DNA from: Photobacterium aquimaris
Lineage (GTDB): Bacteria; Pseudomonadota; Gammaproteobacteria; Enterobacterales; Vibrionaceae
Assembly: GCF_002954455.1 (NCBI RefSeq)
Contig: NZ_MSCC01000002.1
Span: 375,558-439,557 of the forward strand
Reading direction: 5' to 3'
DNA: 64,000 nucleotides
A program made the position numbers and the translations under genes. Positions 21,743 to 31,027 of the stretch are shown here, piece by piece. The stretch's first letter is position 1; the number at the start of each line of letters is the position of its first letter. The notes below the pieces were generated by a model that was not told where the DNA came from, ran no database searches, and saw only the letters and a program-made list of their open reading frames with translations.

Positions 21743-23038
21743 ATGAACACCCTACAAACGCTTGTCCAACGTCATAAAGCAGGTAGCAATAATGGTATTT
21801 ATGCTGTTTGCTCTGCACATCCGCTCGTTATTGAAGCGGCATTTTCCCAAGCGTTGGATGATAATTCAGTTTTATTAATCGAAGCGACGTCAAATCAAGT
21901 TGATCAATTTGGTGGTTACACTGGAATGACACCTATTGATTTTCGTCACTTTGTATTAGCAATGGCTGAACAATTCAATTTCCCTACCGATAAACTGATT
22001 TTAGGTGGTGATCATCTTGGTCCTAATCGCTGGCAGCATCTAACAGCTGCTGAAGCAATGAGGAATGCCGATGATTTAATTGCTGCTTATGTTGCTGCTG
22101 GTTTTAAGAAAATCCATTTAGATTGCAGCATGTCTTGCGCTGATGATCCAATTCCTCTCTCTGATGATACCGTTGCGGAACGTGCTGCACGTTTAGGTGC
22201 AATTGCCGAAAAAACAGCATTAGCAACTTTTGGTTATAGCGATCTTGTGTATGTCATTGGTACTGAAGTGCCTGTCCCTGGTGGTGCAGCAGAAACCTTA
22301 AATACGGTGGAAGTGACGTCACCACAAGCTGCAATGAAAACAATCGAAACTCATCAACGTGCGTTTGCTGCTGCAAATATAGCTGATTGTTGGACACGTG
22401 TGATTGGATTAGTGGTGCAACCAGGGGTTGAATTTGATCACACCGGTGTTATTGATTATTGCCCAGAGAAAGCGAATCAATTAAGTGGTGTGGTTGATAG
22501 TTTTCCTCACATGGTATTTGAAGCGCACTCGACAGACTATCAAACCCATGCCGCTTATCGTCAATTAGTTCAAGACCACTTTGCTATTTTAAAAGTGGGC
22601 CCAGCATTGACCTTTGCTATGCGTGAAGCGCTATTTAATTTATGTGAAATTGAAGCAGAAATTATTCCTAAAGCACATTGTTCTAATTTACGTGAATGTA
22701 TTGAAGCACAAATGTGTGAAGCACCACAGCATTGGCAAAAATATTATCACGGTAATGAATCAGAACAACGCTTCTCGCGCTGTTTTAGCTTTAGCGATCG
22801 TATGCGCTATTACTGGCCTGATAGTGTTATCAATAAAGCCCAAACAACCTTATTTAGAAATTTATCTCAAGTGGATATTCCGTTACCCCTTCTTAGTCAA
22901 TATATGCCACAGCAATTCCAACATCTGCGTGAAGGTTTAATTTCATCAGATCCTAAGGTATTGGTATTAGACACAATTCGTCAAGTTTTACGTGCTTACT
23001 CTCAAGCATGTACTGAAAAATTAATCGCAGAGGTTTAA
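21743..23038 (+). CDS. agaZ: Tagatose-bisphosphate aldolase non-catalytic subunit / AgaZ-GatZ family
   Basis: 431 residues, the usual length of the KbaZ/GatZ family. Signatures: [77 protein letters not shown] and [11 protein letters not shown]. The E. coli protein supports the class II aldolase KbaY/GatY; comparative work has also proposed a tagatose-6-phosphate kinase role for AgaZ-type proteins. No KbaY/GatY-like catalytic subunit is in this window, so either it lies elsewhere or this protein acts alone. It follows agaR by 50 bases and precedes agaS by 4. Confidence 0.87.
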   Translation: MNTLQTLVQRHKAGSNNGIYAVCSAHPLVIEAAFSQALDDNSVLLIEATSNQVDQFGGYTGMTPIDFRHFVLAMAEQFNFPTDKLILGGDHLGPNRWQHLTAAEAMRNADDLIAAYVAAGFKKIHLDCSMSCADDPIPLSDDTVAERAARLGAIAEKTALATFGYSDLVYVIGTEVPVPGGAAETLNTVEVTSPQAAMKTIETHQRAFAAANIADCWTRVIGLVVQPGVEFDHTGVIDYCPEKANQLSGVVDSFPHMVFEAHSTDYQTHAAYRQLVQDHFAILKVGPALTFAMREALFNLCEIEAEIIPKAHCSNLRECIEAQMCEAPQHWQKYYHGNESEQRFSRCFSFSDRMRYYWPDSVINKAQTTLFRNLSQVDIPLPLLSQYMPQQFQHLREGLISSDPKVLVLDTIRQVLRAYSQACTEKLIAEV

Positions 23039-23042
23039 ATCC

Positions 23043-24215
23043 ATGGAACAATATTTAGGTTATTCAGCAGCTGAACTTCAACGTTTTTCGGGTTATTGGA
23101 CCGCGAAAGAAATCAATCAGCAGCCTGATTGTTGGGCGCAAACAGCGGCAATTACGCGTGAGTGTGAAGCGCAAATTAAATGCTTTATGGATAAGGTTTA
23201 TGGTTACTCCAATTTACGCATTGTGTTAACTGGAGCGGGTACGTCAGCGTTTGCTGGTCGTTCTTTAGCTTTAGGTTTATCTCAGCGTTTACAGCGTCGT
23301 GTTGAGGCTATTTCAACCACTGATATTGTGTCAAATCCTAGTCAGTGTTTTGCTGAAAATATTCCTACCTTATTAGTGTCATTTGCTCGCTCTGGTAATA
23401 GCCCCGAAAGTGTGGCCGCAGTTGAGCTTGCCAATCAAACATTAACTGAGTGTTTCCACTTAGTGTTGACCTGTAATGTCGATGGACAGTTATATAAGTG
23501 TTGCAAAAATGATGAGCAATCACTTGCACTACTTATGCCCGCTGAAACCAATGATCAATCTTTTGCCATGACATCAAGTTTTTCATCAATGATGCTAGCA
23601 GCTTTTTCGGTTTTAATGTATGGCAACGATTACACGAAAGATATCGAAAGCATTTGTAAGTGTTCTGTGGGGTTGATCAAAGATTTAAATACCAAAATAA
23701 AGGATACTGCTAGTCAAGAACTAGAGCGGGTTATTTATTTAGGCAGTGGTGGTTTACAAGGCTTAGCTCAAGAATCGGCATTGAAATTACTTGAGCTAAC
23801 CTCAGGTAAAGTCGTTGCAACATACGATTCTCCATTAGGGTTTCGCCACGGACCAAAATCTATTGTGAATCAAAATACGATGATTGTGGTGTTCATTAGT
23901 AACGACCCATATACCCGTAAATATGACTTGGATCTGTTAGCTGAACTTTGTCGCGATAATATTGCTGCTCGAGTGGTAGCGATTACAGCACAAGCGGATG
24001 AGATTGAAGCGGGTGCTGATGTTATTCGTGTTCCTAGTATGGAAACCGCGACCGATGTTGAATTACTTTTCCCTTATATGCTGTATGCACAAATGTACTC
24101 GTTCCATCGCGCACTTGCACTAGGGAATACACCTGATAACCCATGTCCTACTGGCGAAGTTAACCGTGTAGTACAAGGAGTTACTATCCATTATTTATAT
24201 GATTATTTGAAATAA
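23043..24215 (+). CDS. agaS: Galactosamine-6-phosphate deaminase/isomerase, SIS domain
   Basis: 390 residues with two SIS (sugar isomerase) domains. The first has IVLTGAGTSAFAGRSLA, STTDIVSNP and LVSFARSGNSPESVAAVELA; the second has VIYLGSGGLQGLAQESALKLLELTSGKV and SPLGFRHGPKS. These match AgaS, shown in Shewanella and E. coli to deaminate GalN-6-P to tagatose-6-P. Cytoplasmic. GAGG upstream of the ATG, four bases after the agaZ stop, fits a tight operon. The product feeds AgaZ and an aldolase. Confidence 0.9.
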   Translation: MEQYLGYSAAELQRFSGYWTAKEINQQPDCWAQTAAITRECEAQIKCFMDKVYGYSNLRIVLTGAGTSAFAGRSLALGLSQRLQRRVEAISTTDIVSNPSQCFAENIPTLLVSFARSGNSPESVAAVELANQTLTECFHLVLTCNVDGQLYKCCKNDEQSLALLMPAETNDQSFAMTSSFSSMMLAAFSVLMYGNDYTKDIESICKCSVGLIKDLNTKIKDTASQELERVIYLGSGGLQGLAQESALKLLELTSGKVVATYDSPLGFRHGPKSIVNQNTMIVVFISNDPYTRKYDLDLLAELCRDNIAARVVAITAQADEIEAGADVIRVPSMETATDVELLFPYMLYAQMYSFHRALALGNTPDNPCPTGEVNRVVQGVTIHYLYDYLK

Positions 24216-24235
24216 TTACGAAAGGTAGAACAATC

Positions 24236-24736
24236 ATGACAACGCCAAATATTGTATGGACACGAATTGATGAACGTTTGTTACATGGTCAAATTCGTAT
24301 TACTTGGGGTAAACATTCAGGCGCTAACCTTATTTTGGTTGCTAATGATGATGCAGCTGAAGGTCCAAATGCGGCTTTTATGCAAGCAGGTATGAAAGCA
24401 TCAGCAGGGGGGGAGTACGCAGTGCGTTTCTTCTCAATCCAAAAAACGATTGATGTCATTAGTAAAGCTTCTCCGCAACAAAAGATTTTTATTTTGTGTA
24501 ATAACCCAACCGATGTGGCGCGTTTAGTCGAAGGTGGAGTGCCTATTACTCATTGTAATGTCGGCAATATGCATTATCACGAAGGTAAACGTCAGATTAA
24601 TAAGACAGTTTCTGTTGATGATAAAGATATCAATGCTTTTGAACGCATGGTCGCGAAAGGGGTAACTTGTACTATTCAAAATACTCCTGATCAAAAACCA
24701 ATTAATGTACTTGAACTGGCTACCAGCGCCGCTTAA
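24236..24736 (+). CDS. agaV: PTS IIB, mannose/fructose/sorbose family
   Basis: 166 residues. The phosphorylation-site region RIDERLLHGQI near residue 10-20 (His18) is diagnostic for mannose-type EIIB. GANLILVANDDAAEGP and the C-terminal TCTIQNTPDQ also fit. It receives phosphate from the IIA protein encoded four genes on and passes it to the sugar during import by IIC/IID. AAAGG before the ATG. Gene order IIB-IIC-IID-IIA resembles aga loci, and also the PTS of glycosaminoglycan loci in Firmicutes, so the imported sugar may be GalNAc or an unsaturated disaccharide. Confidence 0.9.
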   Translation: MTTPNIVWTRIDERLLHGQIRITWGKHSGANLILVANDDAAEGPNAAFMQAGMKASAGGEYAVRFFSIQKTIDVISKASPQQKIFILCNNPTDVARLVEGGVPITHCNVGNMHYHEGKRQINKTVSVDDKDINAFERMVAKGVTCTIQNTPDQKPINVLELATSAA

Positions 24737-24777
24737 ATCGCGATAGTCAAACGCCAAACGTGTAAAAGGAATAAATC

Positions 24778-25551
24778 ATGTTTTTTGAAGCTGCGTTAGT
24801 AGCGGTGTGGGCTTTCTTTTGTGGTATCGATAAATACGATGTTGCATTGAATATTCACCGTCCGCTTATTACAGGTCCAGTTGTGGGCTTGATCATGGGT
24901 GACATGCAAATTGGTTTGATTGCAGGTGCGACATTAGAACTTGCTTGGTTAGGTTTAGTACCTAACGCTGGTGCTCAGCCACCAGATGTAACATTAGGTA
25001 CGATTGCTGCGGTTGCTTTTGCTGTGATGACAGGTCAGTCAGCAGAAGTGGCAATGGGTGTTGGTATGCCGATTGCGGTATTGATGCAGATGTTGGTTAT
25101 CGGCTTCTTTGCAATGACATCATTCACTATGGGTAAAGCGGATCGTTATGCTGAGCGTGGTGATTCTGCTGGTATCGATAAATTACTTATTACAACCATT
25201 TCATTACGTGCCTTGCTCTACGCGATGGTTGCCTTTGTAACAGTTTACTTTGGCGAGCATGCGGCAACTTGGATTGATGAAAATGCACCAAAAGCACTGC
25301 TAACAGGCTTAGGTATTGGTGCCAAGATGGTTCCTGCGATTGGTTTCGCGATGTTGTTGAAAATCATGTGGTCAAAAGAAGTGGCAGGTGTGTTCTTCAT
25401 TGGCTTTGTCATGACAACTTACTTAAAACTACCAATTATGGCTGTCGCAATTATCGGCGCCTCAATTGCAGCACTGTACTACTTCTTTAGCGGTTCAAAC
25501 AACGGCGGCTCTAACAACAACCAACCTGGAGAATTTGAAGATGGCATCTGA
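24778..25551 (+). CDS. agaW: PTS IIC, mannose/fructose/sorbose family
   Basis: 257 residues, mostly hydrophobic. The N-terminal FFEAALVAVWAFFCGIDKYD, then RPLITGPVVGLIMGDMQIGLIAGATLELAWLG and NAGAQPPDVTLGTI are the standard EIIC-Man signatures; the second part carries the sugar-binding segment in this family. About seven membrane helices. The C-terminus is a Gly/Asn-rich linker (SGSNNGGSNNNQ). AAAGGA precedes the ATG. Its last 11 bases overlap the start of the IID gene, suggesting translational coupling. Confidence 0.9.
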   Translation: MFFEAALVAVWAFFCGIDKYDVALNIHRPLITGPVVGLIMGDMQIGLIAGATLELAWLGLVPNAGAQPPDVTLGTIAAVAFAVMTGQSAEVAMGVGMPIAVLMQMLVIGFFAMTSFTMGKADRYAERGDSAGIDKLLITTISLRALLYAMVAFVTVYFGEHAATWIDENAPKALLTGLGIGAKMVPAIGFAMLLKIMWSKEVAGVFFIGFVMTTYLKLPIMAVAIIGASIAALYYFFSGSNNGGSNNNQPGEFEDGI

Positions 25552-26434
25552 TATCACAGCGGGAACACTTCGCGATAAAAACACGGAACAACATGTAAGT
25601 TTGGTTGATGATATCGATGCATACGAAGATACCACACCACGTAAAGTGATCACTAAGAAAGACCTTTGGATGTGTTCTATCCGCGGTTTATTCATGGAAG
25701 GTAACTTTAACTTTGAACGTATGCAAGCAGGTGGTTTTGCTTACTCAATTATTCCAGCACTGAAAAAAATTCACGGTGATAATAAAGCCGATTTAGCCAA
25801 AGCATTAAAGAACCACCTTCAGTTTTTCAATGCTTCACCTAAGCTGTTTACCTTCTTATTAGGTACAGCGATTGCGATGGAAGAAAACAAAGAAAAACCA
25901 TCAACGGTCAACGTAATGAAAGTTGCTGGTATGGGACCTACTGGTGGTATCGGTGATGCTATCGACCACATGACATTGATGCCATTAACCCTAGCGTTAG
26001 GTGCATCAATTGCAATGGAAGGCTCGATTGCAGGTCCATTTGTGTTCTTCTTCTTGTACCAAATTGTTCACTTTGCAGTTTACTTTGGTTTGATGTTCAT
26101 GGGTTACAAAGCGGGTACTGCCGCGATGGTTAACATGAGCGATTCAACTGAGAAACTGGCAAAAGCCGCCAATATTATGGGTATTTTTGTTATTGGTGCG
26201 CTCTCCGCGACCTTTATTAAAGTGCAGACCACCCTCAGTCTTGAACTGGGGGGGAAAGTGGTGGACTTGCAGACCGCATTATTTGACAAGGTGATGCCAA
26301 ATATTCTGCCTCTGATGCTGGTGTTCTTTATGCTCAAAATGGTGAAAGGTACAGGGTTCTGGGCTAAGCCACCTGTATTGATTTTCAGCACATTAGCAGC
26401 CGGCGTTGTCGGTCACATGTTAGGTATTTTGTAA
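25541..26434 (+). CDS. agaE: PTS IID, mannose/fructose/sorbose family
   Basis: 297 residues from ATG 25541, with GGAG upstream; this start overlaps the IIC stop. An N-terminal cytoplasmic tail of about 45 residues precedes KKDLWMCSIRGLFMEGNFNFERMQAGGFAYSIIPALK, a hallmark of EIID-Man, then AMEENKEKP and KVAGMGPTGGIGDAIDHMTLMPLTLALGASIA. Membrane helices follow in the second half. IID with IIC forms the channel. The tail carries extra acidic residues (DDIDAYEDTTP) not needed for the core fold. Confidence 0.9.
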   Translation: MASDITAGTLRDKNTEQHVSLVDDIDAYEDTTPRKVITKKDLWMCSIRGLFMEGNFNFERMQAGGFAYSIIPALKKIHGDNKADLAKALKNHLQFFNASPKLFTFLLGTAIAMEENKEKPSTVNVMKVAGMGPTGGIGDAIDHMTLMPLTLALGASIAMEGSIAGPFVFFFLYQIVHFAVYFGLMFMGYKAGTAAMVNMSDSTEKLAKAANIMGIFVIGALSATFIKVQTTLSLELGGKVVDLQTALFDKVMPNILPLMLVFFMLKMVKGTGFWAKPPVLIFSTLAAGVVGHMLGIL

Positions 26435-26479
26435 TACCACCCTCGTTTAGTCGTGATGAGAGTCATCATCAATAATATC

Positions 26480-26501
26480 AAGGGGGACGATGCTCCCCCT
26501 T
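26480..26501 (+). repeat. Hairpin between PTS IID and IIA genes
   Basis: Perfect 8-bp stem AAGGGGGA / TCCCCCTT with a 6-base loop, followed by ATTTTC. It may be a leaky terminator or an mRNA 3'-end stabiliser inside the operon. It ends 18 bases before the IIA start. Confidence 0.6.
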
Positions 26502-26519
26502 ATTTTCAAGGAAAGAATC

Positions 26520-26963
26520 ATGATTGGTATCGTTGTTTCAGGTCATATTAATTTTGCATCAGGTATGGAATCAGCGGTTCGCGCCATTGCTGGTGAGCAA
26601 GAACAAATGACGTATGTGGATTTTGTTGAAACCATGTCTACCGATGAGCTAGAACAGGCTTTACGTCAAGCCGCAGCTGATGTGGATAGTGGTGATGGAG
26701 TATTATTTTTAACTGATATTCCTGGTGGATCTCCGGCTAATCGCGCCTTAGCAATAGTAATGGATACCCCTAATGTAGAACTTATTGGCGGCGCTAATTT
26801 ACCGATGATTGCCAATGCTGCCTTTGAGCGTGATGATGCTGACTTAACTGATCTTGTTGATACCTTGCTTGATATTGGTATGTCATGCATGAAAGACATG
26901 CGTCGTGAACTTAACAGCATGATGACGCAATCAGCTGAACTTGAATGTGAAGACGGACTGTAA
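26520..26963 (+). CDS. agaF: PTS IIA, mannose family
   Basis: 147 residues from ATG 26520, which has AAGGAAAG upstream; the frame extends to 26490 without a ribosome site. The active-site region GIVVSGHINFASGMESA (His9) matches the EIIA-Man GHxxFAxG pattern. VLFLTDIPGGSPANRA is the conserved dimer and binding loop of the family. Takes phosphate from HPr and passes it to IIB. A C-terminal extension rich in Met and Glu has no assigned role. The stop is two bases before agaA. Confidence 0.9.
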   Translation: MIGIVVSGHINFASGMESAVRAIAGEQEQMTYVDFVETMSTDELEQALRQAAADVDSGDGVLFLTDIPGGSPANRALAIVMDTPNVELIGGANLPMIANAAFERDDADLTDLVDTLLDIGMSCMKDMRRELNSMMTQSAELECEDGL

Positions 26964-26965
26964 TT

Positions 26966-28126
26966 ATGCGCTTTGCACTTCATCCACAACGCATATTCAC
27001 CCCCACAGGGATCCGCTATAACCACTATGTAGTAGTGAATAACGGTAAGGTTGAAAGCGTTACTGATAGCCGACCTTTTGATTGCGAAGTGATTGAATTA
27101 GAAGGTCAAACATTAGTTCCTGGTTTTATTGATATTCATATCCATGGCCGTGCAGGCGCAGATGTCATGGACGCAACGCCAGCAGCATTACAAACCATAG
27201 CTCAAGCATTACCTGCAACAGGCGTTGTGGCATGGGTTGGAACCACAGTAACCGCACCTTGGTTAGATATAGTGTCTGCTTTACAACAAGTGCGCCATTT
27301 CTGTGAGCAACCACAGCCATCAGGGGCAAGGTTATTAGGCAGCTTTCTTGAAGGGCCTTACTTTACAGCAACACATCGAGGTTCACACCCAACTCAATAT
27401 TTAACCGCACCAACCATTGCGGCGTTAGCAGAATTAAAAGAAGTTGCTGCAGATTCATTATTACGCGTCGCCCTTGCACCTGAATATGATGGTGCTAGTG
27501 AAGCTATTCAGTGGTTAACCGATAACGGTATTAAAACCTCGATTGCACATACCAATGCCAATTTTGAACAAGTGACCCAAGCCCATCACCATGGTGCCGA
27601 TTGTGGTGTGCATTTATTTAACGGTATGAGTGGCTTACATCACCGTGAGCCAGGTTGTGCAGGGGCAGTACTTTATCACGATATGTTAGTTGAACTGATT
27701 GCTGATGGTATTCATGTTCATCCTGTAATGATGCAATTGGCTTATCGTATCAAAGGCTATCAAGGTATGGCGTTAATTACTGATTGCATGCGTGCTGGTG
27801 GTCTTGAAGATGGTAAGTATCAACTAGGTGCGCAGATGGTTAACGTAACCAATGGTGAAGCACGTACTGATGATGGCTCTTTGGCTGGTAGTACTTGCAG
27901 TTTAGATCAAGCTATTCGCAATATGATCTTATTAGCCAATGTACCTGAATGGGAAGCTATTCAGATGGCAACCGCAGTACCTGCAAAATATTTGGGTATT
28001 GACGATCAATTAGGTGCTATTGCCCCTGAATATAACGCCAGTTTTGCTGTGCTTAATAGTCAATTTGAAATTCAAGCAACGTTAATCGACGGTGAGTGGT
28101 ATTACCCAGCATCGGCTCAACAATAA
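26966..28126 (+). CDS. agaA: N-acetylgalactosamine-6-phosphate deacetylase (AgaA/NagA family)
   Basis: 386 residues of the amidohydrolase superfamily. Metal and substrate motifs: PGFIDIHIHGRAGADVMD, the Glu in FLEGPYF, SIAHTNANF, GVHLFNGMSGLHHREPG, ELIADGIHVHP and ALITDCMRAGG (catalytic Asp). The family removes acetate from GlcNAc-6-P or GalNAc-6-P; the aga context favours GalNAc-6-P, giving GalN-6-P for AgaS. It starts two bases after the IIA stop. Confidence 0.88.
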   Translation: MRFALHPQRIFTPTGIRYNHYVVVNNGKVESVTDSRPFDCEVIELEGQTLVPGFIDIHIHGRAGADVMDATPAALQTIAQALPATGVVAWVGTTVTAPWLDIVSALQQVRHFCEQPQPSGARLLGSFLEGPYFTATHRGSHPTQYLTAPTIAALAELKEVAADSLLRVALAPEYDGASEAIQWLTDNGIKTSIAHTNANFEQVTQAHHHGADCGVHLFNGMSGLHHREPGCAGAVLYHDMLVELIADGIHVHPVMMQLAYRIKGYQGMALITDCMRAGGLEDGKYQLGAQMVNVTNGEARTDDGSLAGSTCSLDQAIRNMILLANVPEWEAIQMATAVPAKYLGIDDQLGAIAPEYNASFAVLNSQFEIQATLIDGEWYYPASAQQ

Positions 28127-28131
28127 TTCGT

Positions 28132-28175
28132 AATCATTCACAGCTTATTTAACTGCTGTGAGTCATGTAATGATT
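28132..28175 (+). repeat. Hairpin between agaA and kduI
   Basis: Nested inverted repeat: AATCATT / AATGATT outside and TCACAGC / GCTGTGA inside. No T run follows, so an RNA-stability or processing element is more likely than a terminator. Confidence 0.5.
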
Positions 28176-28188
28176 TAAGAGGTTTTTC

Positions 28189-29019
28189 ATGGAAATTCGT
28201 CAACCAATTCATAGCCAGCATGCCAAGCAATTAGATACTGCAGGTATTCGTGAGCAGTTCTTAATTGAAAATATGTTTCAAGAAGGTCAAATCAACCTTA
28301 CTTACAGCCATATCGATCGTATTATTGTGGGGGCAGCAGTGCCGACTACAACAGCTATCGAGTTTGAAGGTGGTAAAGAAATTGGCGTTGATTACTTTTT
28401 ACAACGTCGCGAATTAGGTGTGATCAATATCGGTGCACCAGGGGTAGTGATTGTTGATGGTGAGACGTTTGAGATTGGTTCTCGTGAAGCTATTTATGTT
28501 GGTATGGGTGCTAAGAATATTCGTTTTGAAAGTGTAATTGCCGATAAGCCTGCTCGTTTTTATTTAAACTGCGCTCCTGCTCATCATGGTTACCCAACCC
28601 GTAAAATTACCCGTGAAGAAGCCTCGCCAGAGCAAATTGGTTGTCAAGAAAACTGTAACGTTCGTACTATTTATAAGTACTTACATCCATCAGTATTACC
28701 AACCTGTCAGTTATTAATGGGCATGACTGAATTAGCACCGGGTAGTTTGTGGAACACTATGCCGTGTCATACTCATGAGCGTCGCATGGAAGTGTACCTA
28801 TATTTTGATATGAGCCAAGATAACATCGTGTTCCATTACATGGGTGAGCCTCAAGAAACACGTCATATTGTAGTGCGTAATGAGCAGGCTGTGATCAGCC
28901 CTAGTTGGTCAATTCACTCTGGTGTTGGTACTGCAGCTTATACCTTTATTTGGGGAATGGTAGGTGAAAACCAAACTTTCCACGATATGGATCATGTTGC
29001 GATGAGCGATCTTAAATAA
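28189..29019 (+). CDS. kduI: 5-keto-4-deoxyuronate isomerase
   Basis: 276 residues, near the 278 of E. coli KduI. Signatures: [48 protein letters not shown], and the metal-binding cupin motif [17 protein letters not shown] with [11 protein letters not shown]. It turns the open form of 4-deoxy unsaturated uronate, released from lyase products, into 2,5-diketo-3-deoxygluconate. Cytoplasmic. GAGG precedes the ATG. In this operon its substrate is presumably supplied by the GH105 enzyme. Confidence 0.95.
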   Translation: MEIRQPIHSQHAKQLDTAGIREQFLIENMFQEGQINLTYSHIDRIIVGAAVPTTTAIEFEGGKEIGVDYFLQRRELGVINIGAPGVVIVDGETFEIGSREAIYVGMGAKNIRFESVIADKPARFYLNCAPAHHGYPTRKITREEASPEQIGCQENCNVRTIYKYLHPSVLPTCQLLMGMTELAPGSLWNTMPCHTHERRMEVYLYFDMSQDNIVFHYMGEPQETRHIVVRNEQAVISPSWSIHSGVGTAAYTFIWGMVGENQTFHDMDHVAMSDLK

Positions 29020-29051
29020 GCCGTTGTGGTTAATTATTAATGAATTTAGTG

Positions 29052-29082
29052 AGTAGCGCTGGCGACTATTGTTAGCGTTACT
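29052..29082 (+). repeat. Hairpin between kduI and kduD
   Basis: AGTAGCGCT / AGCGTTACT stem of 9 bp with one G-U pair and a 13-base loop, 18 bases before the kduD start. Confidence 0.45.
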
Positions 29083-29100
29083 ATACAAGGATAGAACTCG

Positions 29101-29856
29101 ATGAATATGTTTGATTTAAGCGGTAAAGTTGCGATTGTGACAGGTTGTAATACAGGTCTTGGTCAAGGTATGGCATTAGGACTTGCAAAAGCAGGGGCTA
29201 ATATTGTGGGTATCGGTCATCAGGCAGCACCTGAAACGCAAGCGCAAATTGAAGCGTTAGGACGTAAATTTCATTACATTACCGCTAATTTAATGCAGCA
29301 AGATAAGCTTGAAAACATTGTTGCAGAAGCGGTAGAAGTGATGGGGCATGTTGATATTTTAATTAACAATGCTGGCATTATTCGTCGTGAAGACTTACTT
29401 AAGTTCTCTGAAAGTGATTGGGATGATGTGATTAACATTAACCAAAAAACCTTGTTTTTCTTATCACAAGCCGTTGCTAAACGTTTTGTTGAGCAAGGTA
29501 ATGGCGGCAAAATCATTAATATCGCTTCAATGTTATCTTTCCAAGGTGGTATTCGCGTACCGTCATACACCGCGAGTAAATCAGCTGTTATGGGTCTAAC
29601 CCGCGCATTAGCGACTGAACTTGCTGAATATAATATTAATGTCAATGCGATTGCTCCAGGTTATATGGCAACAGATAACACTGAAGCCCTCCGTGCCGAT
29701 GCTGATCGTAACGCAGCAATTTTAGAGCGTATTCCAGCTAATCGTTGGGGGTTACCATCTGATTTAGAAGGCCCAGCAGTCTTTTTAGCGTCAAGTGCGA
29801 GTGATTACATTAATGGTTACACCATCGCGGTAGATGGTGGTTGGTTAGCGCGCTAA
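29101..29856 (+). CDS. kduD: 2-dehydro-3-deoxy-D-gluconate 5-dehydrogenase
   Basis: 251 residues, short-chain dehydrogenase. Cofactor motif TGCNTGLGQGMA, NNAG, catalytic Ser in NIASMLSFQGG and YTASK, and C-terminal GYTIAVDGGWLAR. Matches KduD, which reduces the KduI product to 2-keto-3-deoxygluconate. Follow-on kinase and aldolase (kdgK, eda) are not in this window. AAGGA precedes the ATG. It ends 12 bases before the GH105 gene. Confidence 0.93.
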   Translation: MNMFDLSGKVAIVTGCNTGLGQGMALGLAKAGANIVGIGHQAAPETQAQIEALGRKFHYITANLMQQDKLENIVAEAVEVMGHVDILINNAGIIRREDLLKFSESDWDDVININQKTLFFLSQAVAKRFVEQGNGGKIINIASMLSFQGGIRVPSYTASKSAVMGLTRALATELAEYNINVNAIAPGYMATDNTEALRADADRNAAILERIPANRWGLPSDLEGPAVFLASSASDYINGYTIAVDGGWLAR

Positions 29857-29868
29857 GGAGAGCAAATC

Positions 29869-30921
29869 ATGGCAGCATTAGGTTCAAAAGAAACGATTTT
29901 AACGGCAATGAAGCGTGTTTATCGTTACCAAGCACAAAACCAAACTCGCAGTGTGGTTCGTCGCAGCGGTAAAACTCGTTTTATTAAAGATACTGACTGG
30001 GAGCGTGGCGTATTTTGGTCATGTGTCTCTGCAGCATGGCTAGCAACAGATGATAATGAATACCTTGATGGGGTGATGAATTATACCCTTCATACTGGTT
30101 TTAGAACCGGGCCTAATGATCGTTTTGCTGATGATCATATTTGCTGTCAAGCCTACCTTGATGTTTATCCATTAATTGATCAAGTGGAAGCGTTAGAGCC
30201 AACGATTAAAGCGTTAGATCTTATGGTTGATAATCCACAGCCTGGTCGTAAAGATTGGTGGTGGTGTGATTCATTATTTATGGCACCGCCCGCATTTGCA
30301 GCATTAACCCAACGTACAGGTGATCCTAAGTACCTTGATTACATGAACACTGCATTTTGGGATTCGGTAGAGCACCTACTCGATCCTGAAACGGGTTTAT
30401 TCTACCGTGATTACCGTTATATTCCTGACGGTAATGGTGGTGAATTACGTGAAGCTAACGGCAATAAAGTCTTCTGGAGCCGCGGTATTGGCTGGGTATT
30501 AGCCGCTGTGCCACGTTTACTTGCGCGTATGCCGAAAGATTATCCACAGCGTGAAAAATATTTAGCGTTGTTTAGCTCGCTTGCAGCAGAAGTGATTAAG
30601 TATCAGCAAGCTGATGGTTTTTGGCGTACAAGTTTGCTCGACCCTGAAAATTTCCCTGCACCAGAAAGCAGCGCTACCGCGTTGTTCTGTTACGGTTTAG
30701 CGTGGGGAATTAAGCACGGTCATCTTGATGCTGAAACATATCTGCCTGTGGTTAAAACTTCATGGACGGCTCTGCAAAGCTGTATTCATGATAATGGCAT
30801 GATCGGCTGGGTACAGTTACCTGCATTTAATCCGCGTGATGTTGCCTTTGAACATAATATTGATTACGGAGCTGGCGCATTTTTATTGGCAGCAACAGCA
30901 GTTGCTGAGCTGGTTGAATAA
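29869..30921 (+). CDS. GH105-type unsaturated uronyl hydrolase
   Basis: 350 residues, no signal peptide, so cytoplasmic. The alpha/alpha-barrel pattern DWERGVFW, DDHICCQAYLDVY, DWWWCDSLFMAPPAFAAL, KVFWSRGIGWVLAAVPRLL, DGFWRTSLLDPENFPAPESS and ALFCYGLAWGI is typical of GH105 rather than classical GH88 UGL. The Asp in WCDSLF fits the catalytic acid. The enzyme hydrates and releases a 4,5-unsaturated uronate from the non-reducing end of lyase products. AAGGAG precedes the ATG. It is the last gene of the aga-kdu operon and a terminator follows. Confidence 0.85.
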   Translation: MAALGSKETILTAMKRVYRYQAQNQTRSVVRRSGKTRFIKDTDWERGVFWSCVSAAWLATDDNEYLDGVMNYTLHTGFRTGPNDRFADDHICCQAYLDVYPLIDQVEALEPTIKALDLMVDNPQPGRKDWWWCDSLFMAPPAFAALTQRTGDPKYLDYMNTAFWDSVEHLLDPETGLFYRDYRYIPDGNGGELREANGNKVFWSRGIGWVLAAVPRLLARMPKDYPQREKYLALFSSLAAEVIKYQQADGFWRTSLLDPENFPAPESSATALFCYGLAWGIKHGHLDAETYLPVVKTSWTALQSCIHDNGMIGWVQLPAFNPRDVAFEHNIDYGAGAFLLAATAVAELVE

Positions 30922-30965
30922 ATAACAATAACGTCAACGCAATAAGTTGAAAGCTAGGTTAGTTC

Positions 30966-30997
30966 AAGCCGATTTACATGTTAGATCGGCTTTTTTA
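30966..30997 (+). terminator. Terminator of the aga-kdu operon
   Basis: AAGCCGAT / ATCGGCTT stem followed by TTTTTTA. Confidence 0.85.
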
Positions 30998-31027
30998 TAG
31001 CTGAAAAACGATAAATAAGGATATTTA

